34,127 nucleotides of DNA from Oscillospiraceae bacterium (lineage in GTDB: Bacteria > Bacillota > Clostridia > Oscillospirales > Ruminococcaceae). Positions 7,746 to 16,705 of the stretch are shown one piece after another. How positions within the stretch are numbered: position 1 is the first letter of the stretch; every line of letters begins with the position of its first letter. Where the stretch lies: contig JAFXZM010000016.1 of NCBI GenBank assembly GCA_017541275.1, forward strand, positions 1-34,127, read 5' to 3'. A model generated the notes under the pieces. The model made no database searches and was not told where the DNA came from. It worked only from the letters and a program-made list of their open reading frames with translations. The position numbers and the translations under genes were made by a program.

Positions 7746-8998
7746 ATGTTCAATGATCTGATTGATACCATTGGCTATGTTGCGAAGTGCGACCCGGCTG
7801 TCGGCGAGGCGATGCAGAAGGAGCTTGCAAGACAGCGCCGCAATCTGGAGCTGATCGCCAGCGAGAATATCGTGTCTCCGGCAGTTATGGCCGCAATGGG
7901 GAGCGTGCTCACCAATAAGTATGCCGAGGGCTACCCGGGCAAGCGGTATTACGGCGGGTGCGAGTGCGTGGATATCGTTGAAGAAATCGCGATCGAGCGT
8001 GCAAAGGAGCTGTTCGGCGCAAAATTTGCAAATGTGCAGGCACATTCCGGCGCACAGGCAAATACGGCAGTTTATTTTGCACTGCTTCAGCCCGGCGATA
8101 CTGTTCTGGGCATGAGCCTTGCACACGGCGGTCATCTGACCCACGGCTCACCGGTCAATCTCTCCGGCAAATACTTCAACTTCATCTCCTACGGCCTCGG
8201 CGACGATGAATACATCGACTATGATGCCGTCGAGAAGCTGGCAAAGGAAAACAGCCCGAAGCTGATCGTGGCGGGTGCATCCGCATATCCGCGTGCAATA
8301 GACTTTCAGCGTCTTGCAGACATCGCACATTCCGTCGGTGCGCTGCTGATGGTTGATATGGCACACATTGCCGGTCTGGTCGCAGCCGGACTGCATCAGT
8401 CTCCGGTCGGCCTTGCGGATGTTGTCACCACAACGACACACAAGACGCTCCGCGGCCCGCGCGGCGGTCTGATCCTCACCAACGACGAGGAGCTTGCAAA
8501 GAAGATCAACAAGGCAATTTTCCCCGGTATTCAGGGCGGCCCGCTCATGCATGTCATCGCCGGCAAGGCAGTCTGCTTCGGCGAGGCACTGAAGCCGGAG
8601 TTCAAGGCATATGCAAAGCAGATCGTTGACAATGCGCAGGCGCTTGCCAAGGGGCTGCTCGACCGCGGCTTCGATCTTGTTTCCGGCGGCACAGACAATC
8701 ACCTGATGCTTGTTGACCTCCGTCCGGTTCACATTACGGGCAAGGAAATGGAGCACCGTCTTGACGAGGTCTACATCACCGTAAACAAGAACGCGATTCC
8801 GAATGACCCGGAGAAGCCGATGGTAACGAGCGGCATCCGCGTGGGAACACCGGCAGTGACCAGCCGCGGCCTCAAGACTGAGGATATGAGAAGATCGCGG
8901 AATACATGTACCTGACAGCGACACAGTTCGAGACCAAGGCGGACGAGATTCGCGAGGGTGTCTGCGCGCTGTGTGCAAAGTACCCGCTTTACGAATAA
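7746..8998 (+). CDS. glyA: Serine hydroxymethyltransferase, frameshifted near the 3' end
   Basis: The enzyme interconverts serine and glycine with tetrahydrofolate and supplies one-carbon units. The PLP lysine is Lys233 in [38 protein letters not shown] and the serine/folate site segments are all present. As sequenced, the frame stops at 8915 after 389 residues. The expected C-terminus ([20 protein letters not shown] and the rest) is found intact in the +1 frame, ending at the TAA at 8996-8998. One A is missing from the run at 8891-8892; restoring it gives a 417-residue enzyme of normal length. Because the gene is usually essential, a sequencing or assembly error is as likely as a true mutation. 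A promoter and a terminator flank it, so it is monocistronic. Confidence 0.93.
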
Positions 8999-9030
8999 GA
9001 ATTTACAATTACAGGGCTCAGAAAAACAGG

Positions 9031-9056
9031 CAGGACAGCACAAAAATGCTGTCCTG
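9031..9056 (+). terminator. glyA terminator
   Basis: A perfect 10-bp stem (CAGGACAGCA / TGCTGTCCTG) with a 6-nt A-rich loop lies 32 bases after the restored glyA stop. The T run is short (CTTT). Confidence 0.7.
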
Positions 9057-9100
9057 CTTTGATGCGTATGACCATTTTTCAGAAAGAGGTTTAACAAATC

Positions 9101-10471
9101 ATGGATTTTGATGTGATGCAGATATTACTGGACTGCGGCATCATTCTTTTTGCGACCAAGGCGGTCGGCATGCTGACGCGGAAGCTCGGACTGCCGCAGG
9201 TTGTCGGCATGATTCTCGCCGGCCTGCTGATCGGCCCGGCATTGTTTATCCACACATCCTTCCCCGGGCTGATTCACCCGACGCAGGCGGAAATGAACGT
9301 CCTGAAGAGCTTTTCGCAGATCGGCGTTGTCTTTATCCTGTTTTCCAGCGGACTGGAAACGGATTTCGGCGAGATGAAGCGGAGCGGCGTTGCGGCGACC
9401 TGCATCGCGCTGATCGGCGTCATCGTGCCGATCGCACTGGGCACGCTGACTGCGCTGCTGTTCATGGGCGGCATCGGCGAATTCCGCGATCATGAAAAGC
9501 TGATGAATGCGCTGTTTATCGGCTGTATTCTTTCCGCGACCAGCGTCGGCATCACGGTTGAAACGCTGCGGGAGCTGGGAAAGCTCAAGACCAAGATCGG
9601 CACGACGATTCTCAGTGCGGCGATCATTGACGATGTCATCGGCATCATAGCACTGAGCCTTATCACAGGTCTCGGCGGCGACGGCAGCGTCGGAGAGACC
9701 CTGCTGCATGTCGCGGGCTTTTTTGCATTTACGGTCGGTGTCGGCTGGCTGATGCGAAAGAGCTTCGGCCTGCTTGTCAGAATCTATCCGCACAAGCGCA
9801 GAACCAGCATATTTGCCTTTGCGGCATGCTTTTTCTTCGCATACGCAGCGGAGAGATTTTTCGGCATTGCTGCGATTACCGGCGCATACATGGCCGGCCT
9901 GATGCTTTCCGGTCTGGGCGACAGTCATTTTGTAGACCGCAAGGTCATCGTGTCGGGCTACATGTTCTTCACGCCGATGTTTTTCGCGTATATCGGCATC
10001 AGCGCCGATTTCAGCGGCTTCCGGCCGTCGAGCATGTGGTTTGTGCTGGCATTTGTGGCAGCGGGCATCATCGGCAAGATTGCGGGATGCGGTGCAGTCG
10101 CACGGTGCTTCCGGTATGATAAAAAGGAATCGCTGGCGGCGGGCTGCGGCATGATTGCCCGCGGCGAGGTTGCACTCGCGGTTTATGCGACAGGCTCCAT
10201 GCTGATCTCGAAGAACGGCGGCATTGACCCGCTTGTTGCAACGATCTTCCTCATCATCACAAGCTCGATTCTCTGCCCGATCCTCTTAAAGCTGGTGTTC
10301 CGCGGCCATCAATCTGCCGAGCTTCCGGCAGGGGGTTCCCATGCTGTCACGATTGCATCTGAGGCGCTTGAGAATGTGCATCATGATCTGGACAATGAGC
10401 CGGATGAGCCGGACGAGCTGTATCATAACGACGAAAATACGAATCACAGAAGCGTCACCGGAAAGCGGTAA
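9101..10471 (+). CDS. Cation:proton antiporter (CPA2 / NapA-KefB-like)
   Basis: A 456-residue membrane protein with about twelve hydrophobic segments. LFSSGLETDF and LSATSVGITVETL are family blocks. AAIIDDVIGI carries the ion-binding Asp-Asp pair seen in NapA-type electrogenic Na+/H+ exchangers, in place of the Gln-Asp of KefC. There is no TrkA-N domain at the C-terminus, only a short acidic tail of roughly 60 residues (ENVHHDLDNEPDEPDELYHN). The ribosome site AAAGAGG precedes the start. It probably exports Na+ (or K+) in exchange for protons. It heads a tight plus-strand run with the next three genes (gaps 16, 26 and 3 bases). Confidence 0.9.
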   Translation: MDFDVMQILLDCGIILFATKAVGMLTRKLGLPQVVGMILAGLLIGPALFIHTSFPGLIHPTQAEMNVLKSFSQIGVVFILFSSGLETDFGEMKRSGVAATCIALIGVIVPIALGTLTALLFMGGIGEFRDHEKLMNALFIGCILSATSVGITVETLRELGKLKTKIGTTILSAAIIDDVIGIIALSLITGLGGDGSVGETLLHVAGFFAFTVGVGWLMRKSFGLLVRIYPHKRRTSIFAFAACFFFAYAAERFFGIAAITGAYMAGLMLSGLGDSHFVDRKVIVSGYMFFTPMFFAYIGISADFSGFRPSSMWFVLAFVAAGIIGKIAGCGAVARCFRYDKKESLAAGCGMIARGEVALAVYATGSMLISKNGGIDPLVATIFLIITSSILCPILLKLVFRGHQSAELPAGGSHAVTIASEALENVHHDLDNEPDEPDELYHNDENTNHRSVTGKR

Positions 10472-10487
10472 CGGCACGGGAGGATGC

Positions 10488-10961
10488 ATGCAGTATCAGA
10501 TCAGAAAAATGTCGGAGCGCGAATACGGATTGCTGGAAGCATTCCTGTATGAAGCGATCTTCGTTCCCGCGGGCGTTCCCGCACCGCCGCGGGAGATCAT
10601 CCGTCAGCCGGAGCTTCAGGTGTATATTGCGGATTTCGGCAGGAAAGCGGGGGACTGTGCCCTTGCAGCCGAAGCAGACGGCAGCGTAATCGGTGCGGTC
10701 TGGGTGCGGATCATGGACGATTACGGACACATTGACGATGAAACGCCGTCTTTAGCGATCTCGGTTCAGGAAGGATACAGGGGCAGCGGGATCGGAACGG
10801 CACTGATGCAGGCGATGCTTGCGGAGCTGAAGCGTCAGGGCGTTTTTCAGGCATCGTTATCCGTCCAGAAAGAGAACCGTGCCGTCCGGCTGTATCAAAG
10901 GCTTGGGTTCGGTATTGTCAGTGAAACCGAAGAAGAATATATTATGCTGTGCAGGCTGTGA
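10488..10961 (+). CDS. GNAT family N-acetyltransferase
   Basis: A 157-residue protein with the GNAT acetyl-CoA binding signature: ISVQEGYRGSGIGTALMQAM (motif A, Q/RxxGxG/A) and then ENRAVRLYQRLGFGIV (motif B). The ATG at 10488 has GGGAGG just upstream; the longer frame from 10341 lies inside the antiporter gene and is rejected. Such enzymes acetylate amines on small molecules or proteins; the substrate cannot be inferred. It begins 16 bases after the antiporter stop. Confidence 0.88.
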   Translation: MQYQIRKMSEREYGLLEAFLYEAIFVPAGVPAPPREIIRQPELQVYIADFGRKAGDCALAAEADGSVIGAVWVRIMDDYGHIDDETPSLAISVQEGYRGSGIGTALMQAMLAELKRQGVFQASLSVQKENRAVRLYQRLGFGIVSETEEEYIMLCRL

Positions 10962-10987
10962 GCCGCACACGGGGAAAGGAGAACCGC

Positions 10988-11512
10988 ATGGAACTGTTTG
11001 ATTTATATGATGCCGACCGCATGCCGCTGCACAAAACGGCAGTGCGCGGCGGCGGCATCCCGGAAAACAGCTATCATATTGTCATTCATGTCTGTATCTT
11101 CAACAGCCGCGGTGAAATGCTGATACAGCGGCGGCAGGCGGACAAGGCAAACTGGCCGGATCTATGGGATCTGTCCGTCGGCGGCACAGTATCCGCCGGC
11201 GAGCGGAGCAGTGAGGGCGCAGAGCGCGAGCTGCGTGAGGAGCTGGGCATCGAGCTGCCGCTGCGGAATGTGCGGCCACATCTTACCATTCACTATGACA
11301 CCGGCTTTGACGATGTTTATGTGCTGAATTGCGATTGTGAGCTCAGCAGTCTGAAGCTTCAGCAGGAGGAGGTTCAGGAGGTAAAATGGGCATCGTGTGC
11401 AGAGGTTGAGGCATTGCTGGATGCGGCGCAGTTTGTGCCGTACCGCAAGGAATACATCCGGCTGCTGTATGCGCTCCGGAGCGGGCGCGGCACATGCAGA
11501 AAGGAGCACTGA
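10988..11512 (+). CDS. NUDIX hydrolase
   Basis: A 174-residue protein with a perfect Nudix box (G-x5-E-x7-R-E-U-x-E-E-x-G-U) at residues 66-88, running from GGTVSAGE to RELREELGI. The opening ELFDLYDADRMPLH and the IQRRQADKANWPDLWD region resemble the isopentenyl-diphosphate isomerase/YfcD-like subgroup. Members hydrolyse nucleoside diphosphates linked to other groups; the substrate here is unknown. AAAGGAG precedes the ATG at 10988. It ends 3 bases before maf, so it is surely cotranscribed with it. Confidence 0.9.
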   Translation: MELFDLYDADRMPLHKTAVRGGGIPENSYHIVIHVCIFNSRGEMLIQRRQADKANWPDLWDLSVGGTVSAGERSSEGAERELREELGIELPLRNVRPHLTIHYDTGFDDVYVLNCDCELSSLKLQQEEVQEVKWASCAEVEALLDAAQFVPYRKEYIRLLYALRSGRGTCRKEH

Positions 11513-11515
11513 AGC

Positions 11516-12076
11516 ATGAAGCTGATACTTGCGAGCGGCTCACCGCGCAGAAAAGAGCTGCTTGAAAAGCTGCAAATACCCTTTGAGGTCATTGTCTCTG
11601 CATGCGATGAAACGCTTGACGCAGAGATTCCGGCGGAGCAGGCAGCGGAGATGCTTGCCGTGCGGAAGGCGGCAGCGGTCGCGGCGGAGCATCCCGAGGC
11701 GGTCGTGATCGGCGCAGACACAACGGTGATACTCGGCGGCGAGATACTGGGCAAGCCGAAGGATGAAGCTGAATGCAAGCGCATGCTGAATATGCTTTCA
11801 GGCAAAGTCCACAGGGTCATCACCGGCACAGCGGTATTTCAGAACGGACGTTCATTCAGCTTTTCCGAAGAAACGCTGGTGCAGTTTTATCCGCTGACGG
11901 AGGAAGACATCGACCGGTATGCAGCGAGCGGCGAGCCTTACGACAAGGCCGGCGCATACGGCATACAGGGGCTCGGCGCACTGCTGGTCCGCGGCATTCA
12001 GGGAGACTATTATAATGTAGTCGGTCTTCCGGTTGCACGGCTCCGGCATGAGCTGAAGCGTCTGGGATTGATATAG
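11516..12076 (+). CDS. maf: Maf family nucleoside triphosphate pyrophosphatase
   Basis: A 186-residue house-cleaning enzyme that hydrolyses non-canonical or pyrimidine nucleoside triphosphates. The N-terminal signature LILASGSPRRKELLEKL, the central GADTTVILGGEILGKPKDEA and YDKAGAYGIQG with its catalytic aspartate are complete. Family length is normal. It begins 3 bases after the NUDIX stop, and the pairing of two nucleotide-cleaning hydrolases is sensible. Confidence 0.94.
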   Translation: MKLILASGSPRRKELLEKLQIPFEVIVSACDETLDAEIPAEQAAEMLAVRKAAAVAAEHPEAVVIGADTTVILGGEILGKPKDEAECKRMLNMLSGKVHRVITGTAVFQNGRSFSFSEETLVQFYPLTEEDIDRYAASGEPYDKAGAYGIQGLGALLVRGIQGDYYNVVGLPVARLRHELKRLGLI

Positions 12077-12110
12077 ACAGAACGGAGGAAGCATCGGAAA
12101 GATCCAATGG

Positions 12111-12195
12111 GCTTTGCCGGCGTTTGCTTTCTTTCAAAAGTTCGCAGGATATCAAAGGGCAGCGCCTCTGGTCGCACATCGCAATCCGCGATTCA
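12111..12195 (+). repeat. Degenerate dispersed repeat in the maf-ileS gap
   Basis: The first part (12111-12148) aligns with 28430-28467, sharing GCTTTGCCGGCGT and TGCTTTCT. The second part (from 12156, AGGGCAGCGCC to CATCGCAAT at about 12185) aligns with 22678-22706 inside the miniature element. No gene is supported between 12077 and 12219. Confidence 0.5.
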
Positions 12196-12219
12196 GCCGC
12201 TCTCTGTACAAATAGTGCC

Positions 12220-12248
12220 TTGACTTTTTTGGCAGGATATGCTATACT
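12220..12248 (+). promoter_or_regulatory. ileS promoter
   Basis: TTGACT at 12220-12225, a 17-bp spacer and TATACT at 12243-12248. The start codon is 60 bases past the -10, which leaves a leader of only about 50 nt. Confidence 0.7.
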
Positions 12249-12307
12249 TGTTTGTGTATGTTCACTGCAAGTTTTCAAATAACCAATCAGAAAGGAAGCA
12301 CACGCAT

Positions 12308-15300
12308 ATGAGCAATTATCAGCCGCTCGACAGCCGTCCGAAGCTCGCACAGATTCAGGCGGACATGCTTGCAAGCTGGAAAGAGGACAAGGTCTTTGAG
12401 CACTCTGTCCATAACGGCCAGTCCGAGGAGGTCGTTTTTTATGACGGGCCTCCGTTCCCGACCGGTATTCCGCATCACGGCACCGTTCTGGTGTCCTTCA
12501 TCAAGGATATGATCGCCCGCTATCATACCATGCAGGGCTATTCGGTTCCGCGTGTCTGGGGCTGGGACTGTCACGGTCTGCCGATTGAAACGCAGGCAGA
12601 AAAGGCACTCGGCATCGACAGCAAGACCGAAATCGAACGCACCATCGGTATCGGCAAATTCAATGACGCCTGCCACGAGATTGTTTCCAAAAACAACGAC
12701 ACATGGCGCGAATATGTCGATCAGATGGCGCGCTGGGTCGATTACGACGGCGCCTATAAGACCATGAACCTGTCCTATATGGAGTCGGTCATGTGGGCAT
12801 TCAAGCAGTGCTATGACAAGGGTCTGATCTACCGCGATTACCGCGTGACACCGTACTGCTGCCGCTGCGAGACATCGCTTTCCATTTCGGATACGAGAGA
12901 ATCTGACTCCACACGTCCGCGTCAGGACCGCTGGATCATCACAAAGTTCAGGACTGACGAGCAGCTTGACGGCAAGCAGGTTTTCTTCCTTGCATGGACG
13001 ACAACACCGTGGACGCTTCCCTCGAACCTCTGCCTTGCAGTCGGCGAGAATCTGGATTATGCGTATGTAGCGGTTGAGGACGAAGTGTTCATTGCCTGCA
13101 AGGCGACCCTCAAGGGCTTCCCGAAGATTTTTGGCAAGAAGCCGGTTATTCTGAAGGAATGCAAGGGCGCAGACCTTGTCGGCAAGACTTATGAGCCGCT
13201 GTTCCCGTATTTTGCGGATATGGCGAAGGAGGGCGCCTTCCGGGTTGTTACGGCGGATTACGTCGGCTCGGAGGAAGGTGTCGGTATCGTTCACACCGCG
13301 CCGGCCTTCGGTGAGGACGACTACTGGACCTGCCGCAGACATCATATCCCGATGGTCAACCCGGTCGATGAGAAAGGTCACTTCACCAAGGAGGTCACCG
13401 ATTTCTACGCCGAGACCGATGCAAAGACCGTCATTGAAATGAACCCGACCGTTATCCGGTTCCTTTATGACAACGGCAAGGCTGTCGCGGACGGCACGAT
13501 TGAGCATAATTATCCGCACTGCTGGCGCTGCCGCGAGCCGCTGATCTACAAGGCGATGGATGCGTGGTATCTGAATATTGAGAAGCTGAAGCCGCGTCTG
13601 ATCGAGCTCAATAATGAGCAGGTCAACTGGATTCCGGAATCCGTCAAGGATTCCCGCTTCGGCAAGTGGCTTGAAAATGCGCGCGACTGGAATATCTCCA
13701 GAAACCGCTACTGGTCTACCCCGATCCCGATCTGGGAGTGCCCGGACTGCAAGAAGCGTGTTGTGCTGGGCAGCCTTGATGAGATCGAGCAGAAGTCCGG
13801 CGTCCGCCTCGAAAATCTGCACAGACAGTACGTGGATGAGATCACATTCCCGTGCGAATGCGGGGCGGTGATGAAGCGTGTGCCGGAGGTTCTGGACTGC
13901 TGGTTCGAGTCCGGCTGCGTGCCGTTCGCACAAAAGCACTATCCGTTTGAGAACAAGGAGTGGTTCGAGTCGCACTTCCCGTGTGACTTCATCGTCGAAT
14001 ATACCGGGCAGATCCGCTGCTGGTTCTATTATCTGCATGTCATGGCAACCGCGCTGTTCGACCGCCCGGCATTCAAGAACTGCGTCGTTCACGGTACAAT
14101 TCTCGATGAGAACGGCAAGAAGCTCTCGAAGTCCAACCACAATTACACCGACCCGATGAAGCTGATGAAGGAATTTGGCACGGATGCATTCCGTCTGTAC
14201 CTGTTCCAGTCCAACGCAATGCTGGTCGGCGACCTGCGGTTCAAGGATTCCGGCATTCAGGATATGCTTCAGCAGTTGATTCTGCCGCTCTGGAATGCCT
14301 GCAACTTCTTCATTTCCTATGCGAACATCGACGGCTATCATCCGGCAGAGCTGCCGCAGCCGCAGTCTGAGAATCAGCTTGACAAGTGGATTCTCGCGCT
14401 GCTGGCCGAGACCGAGCAGAAGATCTCGGAGAACATGGCCAAGTATTACGTCAATCACTACACCGACAACCTCGATGCGCTCATGGACGGCCTGACAAAC
14501 TGGTTCATCCGCCGTTCGCGCCGCCGTTTCTGGGGCAAGGAGATGACCGCCGATAAGCAGAGTGCTTATGATACGCTGCTGTATGTTCTGGTGAATACCT
14601 GCAAGCTGTTCGCGCCGGTCGCGCCGATCCTCTCCGATTATCTTTACCGCATCCTGACGGGCGCGGAGTCGGTGCATCTTGCTGCATGGCCGAAGATTCC
14701 GGCAGAATATCAGAATCCGGCGCTGCTGCGTGAAATTTCGATTGCACGGAATGTCATTTCGCTTGCACATGCACTGCGCAACAAGAACAACATCAAGATT
14801 CGTCAGCCGCTGAGCACGCTGAAGGTCGCGCTGGTCTCGAAGGATGCAGCGGAGATTGTGACACGCTTCACGGATATCATTGCAGAGGAGCTGAACGTCA
14901 AGGAGGTCGCCGTCACGGACGATGTTTCCGCGATTGCCAGTGTGCAGTATGCGCCGAACTTCAGCGCGATCCGCGACCTGTATCCGGACCGTATTCCGGT
15001 GCTCATCAAGGCGATCAAGTCCGGCAGCTTCCGTATGACCGAGGATGCAGCAGTCCTGACGATCGACGGTAAAGAGGAAGCGCTGAACGCCGATATCATC
15101 CTTGTGACCTATCAGGCAAAGGACGGCGGCCACATCATGAGCGAGCACGGCATCGTTGTTTCACTCGACCTGACAATTACGGACGAGCTTCGCGCAGAGG
15201 GTGTTGCGCGTGATATGATCCGAATGATTCAGGATGCGAGAAAGCAGAGCGGCTGTGAGATTTCCGACCGCATTGTGCTGGAGATCGCAGGCAGTTATCC

Positions 15301-15427
15301 TGAGAGCTTTGCCGATTACATCTGCGGCGAGACACTTGCATCGCTCGGTACAGTTTCGTCTCCGCTGACGGAATTTGATGTTGAGACCGAACAGGGCAAT
15401 ATCCATGTCAAACTCGCAAAAGCATAA
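12308..15427 (+). CDS. ileS: Isoleucyl-tRNA synthetase
   Basis: A 1039-residue class I synthetase that charges tRNA-Ile. The HIGH motif is the variant H-H-G-T at 56-59 within PPFPTGIPHHGTVL, and the KMSKS loop is K-L-S-K-S at 605-609. GWDCHGLPIETQAEKALG, the editing domain block AWTTTPWTLPSNL and a Cys pair (CPDC then CECG) are also seen. Length and motif style resemble the eukaryote-like type 2 IleRS rather than the common bacterial type 1. The ATG at 12308 has AAAGGA upstream; the frame upstream of it covers the promoter. It is monocistronic with its own promoter and terminator. Confidence 0.95.
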   Translation: MSNYQPLDSRPKLAQIQADMLASWKEDKVFEHSVHNGQSEEVVFYDGPPFPTGIPHHGTVLVSFIKDMIARYHTMQGYSVPRVWGWDCHGLPIETQAEKALGIDSKTEIERTIGIGKFNDACHEIVSKNNDTWREYVDQMARWVDYDGAYKTMNLSYMESVMWAFKQCYDKGLIYRDYRVTPYCCRCETSLSISDTRESDSTRPRQDRWIITKFRTDEQLDGKQVFFLAWTTTPWTLPSNLCLAVGENLDYAYVAVEDEVFIACKATLKGFPKIFGKKPVILKECKGADLVGKTYEPLFPYFADMAKEGAFRVVTADYVGSEEGVGIVHTAPAFGEDDYWTCRRHHIPMVNPVDEKGHFTKEVTDFYAETDAKTVIEMNPTVIRFLYDNGKAVADGTIEHNYPHCWRCREPLIYKAMDAWYLNIEKLKPRLIELNNEQVNWIPESVKDSRFGKWLENARDWNISRNRYWSTPIPIWECPDCKKRVVLGSLDEIEQKSGVRLENLHRQYVDEITFPCECGAVMKRVPEVLDCWFESGCVPFAQKHYPFENKEWFESHFPCDFIVEYTGQIRCWFYYLHVMATALFDRPAFKNCVVHGTILDENGKKLSKSNHNYTDPMKLMKEFGTDAFRLYLFQSNAMLVGDLRFKDSGIQDMLQQLILPLWNACNFFISYANIDGYHPAELPQPQSENQLDKWILALLAETEQKISENMAKYYVNHYTDNLDALMDGLTNWFIRRSRRRFWGKEMTADKQSAYDTLLYVLVNTCKLFAPVAPILSDYLYRILTGAESVHLAAWPKIPAEYQNPALLREISIARNVISLAHALRNKNNIKIRQPLSTLKVALVSKDAAEIVTRFTDIIAEELNVKEVAVTDDVSAIASVQYAPNFSAIRDLYPDRIPVLIKAIKSGSFRMTEDAAVLTIDGKEEALNADIILVTYQAKDGGHIMSEHGIVVSLDLTITDELRAEGVARDMIRMIQDARKQSGCEISDRIVLEIAGSYPESFADYICGETLASLGTVSSPLTEFDVETEQGNIHVKLAKA

Positions 15428-15437
15428 ATGAAAAAAT

Positions 15438-15467
15438 GAGCCCGCTGTACGCAAATACAGCGGGCTC
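15438..15467. terminator. Shared terminator between ileS and the speE operon
   Basis: A perfect 12-bp stem (GAGCCCGCTGTA / TACAGCGGGCTC) lies 10 bases after the ileS stop. On the minus strand it is followed by ATTTTTTCATTT, so it is a canonical terminator for the leftward operon. For ileS it offers the hairpin with a weaker tail. Confidence 0.7.
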
Positions 15468-15489
15468 CGCTTGTCGATATAGGGTCTCC

Positions 15490-15537
15490 GACGGAGTCCC
15501 CATTTTGGAGCATCGCGCAGCGATACCTTTTCGGCAG
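15490..15537 (+). repeat. Dispersed intergenic repeat, copy 1
   Basis: A 48-bp stretch beginning GACGGAGTCCCCATT and containing GCGATACCTTTTCG. It matches 33943-33990 at about 42 of 48 positions in the same orientation. The core ATCGC-GCA-GCGAT can form a small hairpin. Confidence 0.65.
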
Positions 15538-15541
15538 ACTG

Positions 15542-15571
15542 AACCCCCGGCCTTGTTGAAGACCGGGGGTT
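15542..15571 (-). terminator. Hairpin after speE
   Basis: A 9-bp stem (AACCCCCGG / CCGGGGGTT) with a 12-nt loop lies 10 bases beyond the speE stop on the minus strand. There is no clear U run on that side, so it may only protect the 3' end, with the hairpin at 15438-15467 doing the termination. Confidence 0.45.
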
Positions 15572-15581
15572 ATGAATGCTG

Positions 15582-16445
15582 TTATTTTTTCCGTTCCTCA
15601 GCATCCTCCATGAGATCCTCGACATATTTGGGCAGCATAAAAGCGCCGGTATGGAGGTTCGTGGTATAATACCAAGTCTCGATGCCGCGTTTTTTCCAGC
15701 GTTTTGCATCGAAATCGCGCAGCGGGTGATATTTTTTCGAGGCGAATCCGAAGAGCCAGTAGCCTGCGGGGCAGGTCGGGATATGCGCCTGATAGACGCG
15801 GCAGATGGGGAACACGCGGAACGCTTTTTTGTGCATAGCCTGACAAGCGCCCTCATCCTCATCATAGAAGGGGCTGCCGTGCTGATAGACCATGATGCCG
15901 TCGTCCTTGAGCGCCTTATAGCAGAGCCCGTAGAATTCCTTGGTAAACAGGCCGGCCGTATGGCCGAAGGGGTCAGTCGCGTCATTGATGATGAGATCAT
16001 ATTCGCCGTGGCGGGTACGCAGCGCACGCAGGCCGTCCTGATTATAGATCGTGACACGGGGGTCATCGAGGCCCTTCGCATTGTCAGGGAAATACTCGCG
16101 GCAGACATCGACGAACATTTCATCGGGCTCGACGACGTCGATTGTTTTGATCTCCTCGTAATGCGAGAGTTCTCTTGCGACGCCGCCGTCGCCGCCGCCG
16201 ATGACCAGTACATGCTTCACGTCCGGGTGAACGGCCATCGGCACATGCACGATCATCTCGTCGTAGATGAACTCATCCTTCTCAGAGAAAATGACGCTGC
16301 CGTTCGAGACAAGAAACCGTCCGAATTCAGCGGAGTCAAAGACGTCGATGCGCTGAAAATCGCTCTGACCGCTGTAGAGCTGTTTTTCGCAGCGAATGGA
16401 GGCTTTGACATTGTCCGTATGCATTTCGGAAAACCAGAATTCCAT
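15582..16445 (-). CDS. speE: Spermidine synthase (polyamine aminopropyltransferase)
   Basis: A 287-residue cytosolic enzyme that moves an aminopropyl group from decarboxylated SAM to putrescine. The SAM-binding motif VLVIGGGDGGVARE (GGGDGG at 83-88) is followed by VVEPDEMFVDVCREYFP. The catalytic loop INDATDPFGHTAGLFTKEFY matches the DxxDP pattern with an Asn-Asp-Ala-Thr-Asp form. GGAGG precedes the ATG at 16445. It is the last gene of a minus-strand run that starts with an arginine/ornithine/lysine-type decarboxylase, which supports a polyamine role. Confidence 0.95.
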   Translation of the reverse strand: MEFWFSEMHTDNVKASIRCEKQLYSGQSDFQRIDVFDSAEFGRFLVSNGSVIFSEKDEFIYDEMIVHVPMAVHPDVKHVLVIGGGDGGVARELSHYEEIKTIDVVEPDEMFVDVCREYFPDNAKGLDDPRVTIYNQDGLRALRTRHGEYDLIINDATDPFGHTAGLFTKEFYGLCYKALKDDGIMVYQHGSPFYDEDEGACQAMHKKAFRVFPICRVYQAHIPTCPAGYWLFGFASKKYHPLRDFDAKRWKKRGIETWYYTTNLHTGAFMLPKYVEDLMEDAEERKK

Positions 16446-16469
16446 GAGCTGTTCCTCCTGTTTCTGAGT

Positions 16470-16685
16470 TTATTTGCCGAGGGCTTCCTGAAGAAGCTGA
16501 GCGCGTTCTTCTTCGGAAAAAAAGCCGGCGGGGCAGAGCTTCTCAGCGAGCTCCTCCGGTGTAATGGTCTGATTCGGCTGAGACAGCGCAGTTTTCAGCA
16601 GATTCAGAACAGTATCGTACATCACTGCATGCAGGCCTTCGGCAGCCGGGTGTTCCGGCTCTTTTTTCTTATTTCTGAAAAACAA
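16470..16685 (-). CDS. Small hypothetical protein
   Basis: A 71-residue soluble protein that I do not recognise. It has a basic N-terminus (FFRNKKKEPEH), then predicted helices with no membrane segment. The C-terminal part (TPEELAEKLCPAGFFSEEER) looks like a small helical fold. The start would be TTG at 16685 with AAAGG ten bases upstream; no good ATG is available. It ends 24 bases before speE and begins 20 bases after the next gene's stop, so it belongs to the operon. Function unknown. Confidence 0.55.
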   Translation of the reverse strand: MFFRNKKKEPEHPAAEGLHAVMYDTVLNLLKTALSQPNQTITPEELAEKLCPAGFFSEEERAQLLQEALGK

Positions 16686-16705
16686 GTCAATCGTACCTTT
16701 CCTTA

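Noticed and set aside
12249-12307. T-box leader for ileS
   Set aside because: Only about 50 nt lie between the likely transcription start and the ATG, too short for a T-box. No T-box core sequence is seen.
12287-15148. A 953-codon open frame on the minus strand
   Set aside because: It lies entirely antisense to ileS. Its length is a by-product of the codon use of a GC-rich gene, it has no ribosome site, and its sequence has no recognisable domain.
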